The notes under the pieces were generated by a model that did no database searches, was not told the DNA's origin, and saw only the letters and a list, made by a program, of their open reading frames with translations. A program made the position numbers and the translations under genes. This document shows positions 48,645 to 54,373 of a stretch of DNA of 54,373 bases, piece by piece. Numbering within the stretch: the first letter of the stretch is position 1; every line of letters starts with the position of its first letter. The DNA comes from Patescibacteria group bacterium (GTDB taxonomy: Bacteria > Patescibacteriota > Patescibacteriia > 2-12-FULL-60-25), in the NCBI GenBank assembly GCA_018061755.1, contig JAGOTP010000007.1, positions 1-54,373 of the forward strand, written 5' to 3'.

Positions 48645-48845
48645 ATGCCTCCAATTGGAGAGAATATTAAGCGAATCCGCAAAGAAAAAAGTCTGTCGCA
48701 GGATAAACTGTCAAAACTAGCTGATTTATCCTTAAATACGGCCGTAAAGCTAGAACTAGATAAAAGTCCTAATCCCACACTTGAAACATTACAGACGGTG
48801 GCAAAAGCCCTTAACACAAACATTCATGAACTCGTTTCGAATTAG
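48645..48845 (+). CDS. XRE-family transcriptional regulator (controller-like)
   Basis: A 66-residue helix-turn-helix protein: IGENIKRIRKEKSLSQDKLS then LADLSLNTAVKLELDKSPNP and a short third helix. Size and position resemble controller proteins of restriction-modification systems, which bind a palindrome in their own promoter and time the nuclease. It is the first gene of the three-gene cassette, with 3 nt to the next start. The ATG at 48645 is in frame; another ATG at 48641 is not. Confidence 0.85.
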   Translation: MPPIGENIKRIRKEKSLSQDKLSKLADLSLNTAVKLELDKSPNPTLETLQTVAKALNTNIHELVSN

Positions 48846-48848
48846 CGT

Positions 48849-51800
48849 ATGAACACGAATCAGCAATCTAAAACACAGGTACATGAAACGTTTTCATACG
48901 GCATTGTTTATGTGTATTCGATTCCAGGCGACACACATAAGGGTCGATTAAAAATCGGGAGTGCAACCGTTAAAGCGGCGCATCCAACCCCTGAAGATAT
49001 TCAGCGAGCGGCTCACGAGCGTATTAAGCAACAAACGAAAACAGCGGACATTCCCTATACTCTTGAGTATACAGAGCTTGCCGTGACGAACGAGAATACC
49101 TATTTTTCTGATCACCACGTTCATGAGGTGCTTAAGCGATCTGGCTATGAACGAAAGACTGAAAGTGTAAAAAATGCACGTTCTGAATGGTTTGAAATTA
49201 ATTTAGAGGTGGCTAAAAGAGCTATTCAAGCCGTAAAAGAAGGACGCAACGCCCTCTCGTCGCAAGAAAAAGCATCTTCTCACATTACTTCGTTTCAATT
49301 TCGCCCGAACCAACTTGATGCCATAGAAAAAACCACTAAAGCGATCAAGAAAAAACGTAAGCACTTTCTTTGGAATGCAAAGATGCGCTTCGGCAAGACA
49401 TCAGCCGCTATGCAGGTAGCGAAAGTCAACAAGATGCAACGCGTACTTATCGTTACTCATCGCCCAAGCGTGAGCGTCGACTGGTACGAAGATTTTAACA
49501 AGGTGCTTGCACCATCTGGGTATCAATATTCATCCAAAGATACAGGCGAGAGCATTGGTGTGCGCTTACGCAACAAAGAACCCTTCGTCTACTTTGCTTC
49601 ACTTCAAGATCTTCGACTTTCGAAACGAGTGACCGAAGATGGCTTATCAGGGTCTCAAGCAGCAGGATTCGCAAAAAATGAAGAAATCTTTGACACCACC
49701 TGGGACATGGTCGTCATTGATGAGGCGCACGAGGGGACGCAGAGCAATCTTGGTGAAGCCACTTTCAAAAAAATACCGAGTACTTTCACTCTTCAGCTAT
49801 CCGGCACCCCATTCAATATCCTCCACAAGCACGAGGAGGAGGATGTCTATACCTGGGACTACGTCATGGAGCAGGGTGAGAAGCTTTATTGGGAGGAACG
49901 TAATCCTGGCGTGCCAAACCCCTATGCCGAACTTCCGTCGCTCAGCATCTTCACATACGACATAGATACCTTTAAGAGTCATATCGGTCACTTGAGTGAT
50001 AGCTTTCACGATTCCCTGGACGGAGCGTTTAAATTCCATGAGTTCTTTCGTGTTGAAAAAGACGACGAAGGAAATGATCAAGCGAAATTCGTTCACGAGT
50101 CAATGGTGAAAAAATTTCTCGATCTCCTTGTCGATGATTCATTGCAGACAAAATTCCCCTACGCAACCGAAGATTATCGCAGCTTCAATAAACATTCCCT
50201 CTGGCTTCTCCCGAATCGAGTCAAGGTGATCGAAGCGATGGAACATCTGCTCAAAGAGCACCGCGTATTTGGCGCTGGAAATTTTGGTATCGTGAACATC
50301 TCAGGCAATAGTCGCGATGACGATGAAGAGAAAGAAGCGAAGGCACGCGTGACCAAGACAATAAAGAGCCACGACTACACGATTACTCTTACTGGTCAGC
50401 GCCTCACCACCGGTGCCTCAGTACCCGAATGGACGGCAGTCCTTATGCTATCCGACACAAGCTCTGCTACCACGTATTTACAAACCGCTTTCCGTTGTCA
50501 GACCCCAGCAAAAATCGATGGGAAGCTCAAAACGCAAGGCTACGTATTCGACTTTGCGCCAGATCGTACACTTAAACTCATCGCCGAAGCGATCGAGCTC
50601 AACCATAAATCTGGTAAAACCAATTCTCCAGAGCAAAAAGCGGCCATGGAACAGTTCCTGAACTTCTGCCCAATCCTGGCCGCCAAGGGTGGCTCGATGA
50701 AACCTTACGACGTGGGAGAGATGCTCGGTCAGCTCAAAAAAGCGATTATCGAGCGCGTCAGTCGTAATGGCTTTGACGATCCTAGACTCTACAATGACGA
50801 GTTATTTAAACTCGATGAAGATGAGATCCTCAAGTTTAACGGACTTAAAGCAATTGTTGGAACGTCTACTACCGAGAAAATAAACGAGATCAAGGTGAAT
50901 AACCTCGGAATGGACGATCTCATCGCTCAAAAAGCGGAAGAAGCAGAGCGTAAGCAGAAGCAAAAACAATCGCTCACCGAAGAAGAAAAAGAGATACTGA
51001 GGAGACTTAACGAGGCACGCGAACAGAAACAAACGGCCATAGGTATCTTACGCGCGGTCAGTATTCGTATGCCGATGATGGTGTATGGTGCTGCAGGATC
51101 CTTCCGTGACGACATCACACTGGACGCATTTATTGATCTCGTGGACGAGGAATCCTGGCAAGAGTTCATGCCCGCGGGCTTAACCAAGGAGCAGTTTCGA
51201 GGGTTCACTAAATACTACGATGAGGACGTGTTCAGGGGCGTAACAAGGAACATCCGCACAAAGACCTACGACTGTGACAGTCTACTACCCACAGAACGCG
51301 TCCAAGCGATTGCGGAGATTTTTAGCACGTTCAAGAATCCTGATAAAGAAACTGTTCTCACACCATGGGCCGTGGTAAACAAGCATCTAACCCTCGCATT
51401 TGGTGGACATGACTTTACGAACAGCGAAAAGGACAAGGCGGGCAAACCCGTATGGATAAGCAAAGGCGTTGACACAAGCGTATGGGAAAAAGAGGATACA
51501 AAAATTCTCGAGATCAACTCGAAATCGGGTTTGTATCCCCTCCTTGTTGCGTACAATATCTATTCTCGCGAGTTAAGAAAGCTAAAAAAACCAGAAGAAA
51601 GGGTGTTCCAGGAGATTTGGAAACAGGTTCTTGAAAAGCATGTATACGTACTTTGTAAAAGCCCCATGGCAAAGAGCATCACCCAACGTACCTTAGCGGG
51701 CTACAAGCGAGATATACACACCAATATCGTGCACATAGAAAACTTGATAACAAAACTCCACGGGAAGAATGATTTCAAAAAGTACAATTTACGGGATGAA

Positions 51801-52862
51801 TTATTCAAAACATTTCATCTATACGATATATCTATGAAATTTACTGCTGTCGTAGGAAATCCGCCGTATCAGGAGACCGTAGAAGGACGTGGCGACCAGC
51901 CCCCAATCTATCACCTATTCCTCGAAGAGGCCTATAGGTTGTCGAGTCTGGTTACAATGATTCATCCAGCGCGTTTTCTCTTTAACGCCGGACTGACCCC
52001 GAAAGAATGGAACAAAAAGATGCTTCGCGATAAGAATCTTAAAGTGCTTTATTTTGAACAAAAGTCCAGCAAGATATTTCCTAATACCGATATTAAAGGC
52101 GGTGTTGCTATCACCTTAAGAGACAGTTCCAAAAATTTTGGCCCAATAGGTGTATTCACAAGCTTTCCAGAACTGAATACCATCTTATCGAAAGTTGAAA
52201 AAAAAGGAGAGCATACTCTCGATACTCAGATAACAGGTCGTGGCGTCTATCGATTGACCGATCTCGCTCTAAAGGATCATCCAGAGATTGAGAAGATACA
52301 ATCCAAAGGACATAAGAACGATGTAGGAACTGGCGCATTTAATATGCTTAAGAATATCTTATTCTTGGAATACAAACCGAAAAACAATCGGGAATACGTA
52401 AGGGTACTCGGACTTCTAGGCACAGGTAGAGCCTACTATTGGATCAATAGACAATATTTGAATTGCCCGCCAAACTTCGAAAAGTACAAGGTAATCGTAC
52501 CGAACGCGAATGGAGCTGGTGCTATCGGCGAAATCTTATCTACACCTCTCATCGGGGAACCCCTCACCGGGTACACCGAAACCTTTATTGGTATCGGTAC
52601 CTACGATACAGAAGCAGAGGCGACAGCCACATTAAAATACATAAAATCAAAATTCGCGCGGACAATGCTTGGTATATTAAAAATAACTCAACACAACTCA
52701 CGTGATAAATGGTCAAAGGTTCCGCTACAGGATTTCACCAACAAATCCGATATTGACTGGTCAAAGTCAATCGAAAACATTGACCAGCAACTCTACAAGA
52801 AATACGGCCTGGAAAAGCAAGAGATAGACTTCATCGAAACGCACGTAAAAGCCATGACGTAA
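48849..52862 (+). CDS. Restriction-modification fusion: GIY-YIG-like + SF2 helicase + NPPY methyltransferase domain
   Basis: A 1337-residue protein. Residues about 15-125 resemble the T5orf172/GIY-YIG-type domain (YGIVYVYSIPGDTHKGRLKI, RSEWFEIN). An SF2 helicase follows: Walker A-type NAKMRFGKT (176-184), DEAH (291-294), LQLSGTPFN and a motif VI-like TGQRLTTGASVPEWT region. The methyltransferase part holds NPPYQ at 1004-1008 and a long TRD-like C-terminus. No SAM-binding motif I (FxGxG type) is visible in this chain. The nuclease activity is not assigned by clear catalytic residues. Confidence 0.85.
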   Translation: MNTNQQSKTQVHETFSYGIVYVYSIPGDTHKGRLKIGSATVKAAHPTPEDIQRAAHERIKQQTKTADIPYTLEYTELAVTNENTYFSDHHVHEVLKRSGYERKTESVKNARSEWFEINLEVAKRAIQAVKEGRNALSSQEKASSHITSFQFRPNQLDAIEKTTKAIKKKRKHFLWNAKMRFGKTSAAMQVAKVNKMQRVLIVTHRPSVSVDWYEDFNKVLAPSGYQYSSKDTGESIGVRLRNKEPFVYFASLQDLRLSKRVTEDGLSGSQAAGFAKNEEIFDTTWDMVVIDEAHEGTQSNLGEATFKKIPSTFTLQLSGTPFNILHKHEEEDVYTWDYVMEQGEKLYWEERNPGVPNPYAELPSLSIFTYDIDTFKSHIGHLSDSFHDSLDGAFKFHEFFRVEKDDEGNDQAKFVHESMVKKFLDLLVDDSLQTKFPYATEDYRSFNKHSLWLLPNRVKVIEAMEHLLKEHRVFGAGNFGIVNISGNSRDDDEEKEAKARVTKTIKSHDYTITLTGQRLTTGASVPEWTAVLMLSDTSSATTYLQTAFRCQTPAKIDGKLKTQGYVFDFAPDRTLKLIAEAIELNHKSGKTNSPEQKAAMEQFLNFCPILAAKGGSMKPYDVGEMLGQLKKAIIERVSRNGFDDPRLYNDELFKLDEDEILKFNGLKAIVGTSTTEKINEIKVNNLGMDDLIAQKAEEAERKQKQKQSLTEEEKEILRRLNEAREQKQTAIGILRAVSIRMPMMVYGAAGSFRDDITLDAFIDLVDEESWQEFMPAGLTKEQFRGFTKYYDEDVFRGVTRNIRTKTYDCDSLLPTERVQAIAEIFSTFKNPDKETVLTPWAVVNKHLTLAFGGHDFTNSEKDKAGKPVWISKGVDTSVWEKEDTKILEINSKSGLYPLLVAYNIYSRELRKLKKPEERVFQEIWKQVLEKHVYVLCKSPMAKSITQRTLAGYKRDIHTNIVHIENLITKLHGKNDFKKYNLRDELFKTFHLYDISMKFTAVVGNPPYQETVEGRGDQPPIYHLFLEEAYRLSSLVTMIHPARFLFNAGLTPKEWNKKMLRDKNLKVLYFEQKSSKIFPNTDIKGGVAITLRDSSKNFGPIGVFTSFPELNTILSKVEKKGEHTLDTQITGRGVYRLTDLALKDHPEIEKIQSKGHKNDVGTGAFNMLKNILFLEYKPKNNREYVRVLGLLGTGRAYYWINRQYLNCPPNFEKYKVIVPNANGAGAIGEILSTPLIGEPLTGYTETFIGIGTYDTEAEATATLKYIKSKFARTMLGILKITQHNSRDKWSKVPLQDFTNKSDIDWSKSIENIDQQLYKKYGLEKQEIDFIETHVKAMT

Positions 52863-52865
52863 CGT

Positions 52866-53786
52866 ATGAATGCGTTGACGCAGACTATTGATGTCAAAGA
52901 AAGTCTCCTGCACCGCACGGGCGGTTTGCTTGATATTCTGCTCATCGATCAAACGACCAAGAAACATCTTCTTTGGGCTACTGACTCGTACGAACATCTT
53001 GGCGAGGAATTCTCTCCAAAAAACCACATCAAACCGGAACTCGTAACAGGCCACTATCAGCTCCTCATTCAGCCACGCGCTGTCAAAAGCCTTACCGAAC
53101 AACGCAAACGAACCAAAGAAAAGGCCGAGGTATTCACCCCGCTCAGAATCGTTGATCAAATGAATAAAGCTGTCGATACTTTGATGCCAGATGAAGACAA
53201 CTGGCAAACCTACGTACAGGAACTCAGACTTGAGATTACCTGCGGCGAAGCCCCATTTATCGTGAGTCGCTATAACCCAACCTCTTACACGGGTAAGCTC
53301 ATAGATCTCGCAAAACGCGTCGGCTTTTTAGATAGGAAGCTCAAGGTCGTTTCTCGGTATTGCGACAAGAAAGCAGATTGGCTGCTTTGGGCAAAAGAAG
53401 CCTTCAAGGCGAGCTATGGGTACGAATGGCAGGGTGATAACGTCTTACTCGCACGCGAAAACCTGCTCTATACCTTTACTGATTACTATCAAGACAAGTT
53501 CAATAAACGACCAGCTCTCAATGAGCAAGAAGAGTTTGCGGAAATCATCAGTTGGAATATTTTTCAAATGGATGGATTAAAGTACGTCATACCCATGAGC
53601 TGTCGTCATGAAAGCAGGATCATTCCATCAGAATGGACGCTTTTTGGGGAAATACCTGGAAGAGTTGAGAGGCATGAATGCGCGGGATGTGTATACAACC
53701 AACCCGACAAGCACAATGGTCGCTATGTAAAAATACAAGATTGGCAGAAGAACAAAACAGTGAGGTTTGTGGATAGTGTTCGGTAG
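52866..53786 (+). CDS. Methyltransferase subunit carrying SAM-binding motif I
   Basis: A 306-residue protein. KAEVFTP (86-92) and LEITCGEAPFIVSRYN (122-137) correspond to the region before and including motif I of N6-adenine methyltransferases of the Eco57I type; LDRKLKVVSRYC and GYEWQGDNVLLARENLLYTF follow. The catalytic NPPY motif is missing here but is present in the preceding protein, so the two probably assemble into one enzyme. I recall similar proteins annotated as 'restriction endonuclease subunit M'. Start is 3 nt after the previous stop. Confidence 0.82.
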   Translation: MNALTQTIDVKESLLHRTGGLLDILLIDQTTKKHLLWATDSYEHLGEEFSPKNHIKPELVTGHYQLLIQPRAVKSLTEQRKRTKEKAEVFTPLRIVDQMNKAVDTLMPDEDNWQTYVQELRLEITCGEAPFIVSRYNPTSYTGKLIDLAKRVGFLDRKLKVVSRYCDKKADWLLWAKEAFKASYGYEWQGDNVLLARENLLYTFTDYYQDKFNKRPALNEQEEFAEIISWNIFQMDGLKYVIPMSCRHESRIIPSEWTLFGEIPGRVERHECAGCVYNQPDKHNGRYVKIQDWQKNKTVRFVDSVR

Positions 53787-53949
53787 AATGCTCAAGAGCG
53801 GGGATGCTCAGAGCTGAACACAGAATATTATCAAAGCTGATGATGAGGATCTTAAACTCAGTCTCTTCTCTTAACTAAGACAAATTTCGTTTTAATGACT
53901 TTTCACCCTGGCTAAGAAAAGAAGTTTCTCGAACTATTGAAAGAGTCGC

Positions 53950-53975
53950 CAAACAAGAAAAAACCACCACGTTTT
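53950..53975 (+). repeat. Right copy of 26-nt imperfect direct repeat
   Basis: Matches 48409-48434 at 24 of 26 positions, but the second hairpin arm is absent. Confidence 0.55.
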
Positions 53976-54227
53976 AGACTCGAATAAGCATACGCAAAGC
54001 GACCTTATCCCCGTCCATAATCCCCTCCTTTTCCTTACCTCAAGCTTCATCGGTAAAAGATAGGATTGTGATTTCTTATCAGGAAAAATCGAGGTTTCCC
54101 ACATCGTTTTCCCTACGGTCACGAGCACAAGGATAGATCCCCGGCCCTTGCAGCCATTCCAGGATAGGGCGCCACTCTTGCACTGAACTCCAACTTATCC
54201 TTCCTCTCCTCATCCTATCAACGCCCT

Positions 54228-54256
54228 TTGACGTCGAATAGACGATGTTCTACTAT
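54228..54256 (+). promoter_or_regulatory. Promoter of the gene at 54302
   Basis: TTGACG (54228-54233), 17 nt, TACTAT (54251-54256); leader of about 39 nt to ATG 54302. Confidence 0.5.
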
Positions 54257-54301
54257 TTAAGCAATTGATTGAATACGTTAGCTCTGACGCAGACGCTTCC
54301 C

Positions 54302-54373
54302 ATGAAAAAGTACCCTCTCACGGCAAAAACAGAGAAGCTCGCTCGCCTGCTCGCGCTTGCTGGCGATCCCACA
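54302..54373 (+). CDS. Unknown protein, N-terminal fragment
   Basis: 24 codons open to the window end, beginning MKKYPLTAKTEKLARLLALA. Supported only by the promoter just upstream; no Shine-Dalgarno sequence. Family not recognisable from this piece. Confidence 0.35.
   Translation, partial: MKKYPLTAKTEKLARLLALAGDPT

Larger units (their letters stand above)
53787..54301. other. Long intergenic region after the cassette
   Basis: 515 bp without a convincing gene. It contains the right copy of the 26-nt repeat (53950-53975) and a promoter near its end (54228-54256). A minus-strand open frame at 53934-54128 has no coding character. No tRNA or CRISPR seen. Confidence 0.5.

Noticed and set aside
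53934-54128. 64-codon minus-strand frame after the cassette
   Set aside because: It ends in the 26-nt repeat and has no ribosome site or coherent fold; treated as non-coding.
1-54373. CRISPR array, tRNA or rRNA
   Set aside because: No regularly spaced repeats, no tRNA-like T-loop/acceptor combination and no conserved rRNA segment were noticed in the intergenic regions.

Overview
The window looks like chromosomal DNA of a Candidate Phyla Radiation (Patescibacteria) bacterium using the standard genetic code. The basis is a CxxC-x17-CxxC zinc-ribbon protein (17266-17712) of a type I associate with that group, many short secreted or membrane proteins of unknown function, compact operons with ATGA overlaps, and TGA used as a normal stop. 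No rRNA, tRNA or CRISPR array was seen. The finer taxonomic position is a guess.

Layout. 1-5600: an ABC transporter ATPase cut by the window edge, a lipoprotein with a DUF3298-type domain, msrA/msrB, a GreA-family factor, a GlsB-type membrane protein, a complete 844-bp IS5-family insertion sequence (3610-4453, TAA target duplication, -1 frameshifted transposase) and a KamA/EpmB-type aminomutase. 5600-13500: Nudix, deoxyribosyltransferase-like, HI0933-type flavoprotein and M23 peptidase genes; a DUF883/holin-like/BrkB/C39-peptidase row; a zinc-type ABC importer (znuA-C-B). 13500-24800: cold-shock protein, rarA, DUF4349 protein, aldo/keto reductase, M32 carboxypeptidase, PadR-PspC pair, small membrane proteins and a Cys-rich secreted protein. 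24900-29200: a G+C-rich operon of small Cys-containing protein, radical-SAM/SPASM enzyme, MTA phosphorylase and ABC-F ATPase. 29200-48300: surface, metabolic and unknown genes (gltX, SET-domain protein, AI-2E exporter, TspO, cupin, EamA, EgtD-like methyltransferase, DUF218) interrupted by further G+C-rich units. 48580-53790: an XRE-controlled restriction-modification cassette.

Two gene populations are mixed. The majority have moderate G+C, usually lack a Shine-Dalgarno sequence, and many have a -10 element (often extended, TGnTAnnnT) only 6-11 nt before the ATG, suggesting leaderless mRNAs. The minority (about 2.2-2.7, 24.9-29.2, 32.3-34.4, 36.5-37.0 and 45.3-47.06 kb) are G+C-rich, carry good Shine-Dalgarno sequences, often TTGACA-like promoters with 17-nt spacers, and end in strong G+C hairpins. 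They look like self-contained transferred cassettes.

Best candidates for something new. (1) The small protein + radical SAM/SPASM + MTA phosphorylase + ABC-F operon, which reads like peptide modification with 5'-deoxyadenosine clearance and ribosome protection. (2) The restriction-modification cassette, in which methyltransferase motif I and the catalytic NPPY motif lie on different polypeptides and the NPPY chain also carries a GIY-YIG-like domain and an SF2 helicase. It has a palindromic XRE operator on a TATAAT promoter and is bracketed by a 26-nt imperfect direct repeat.
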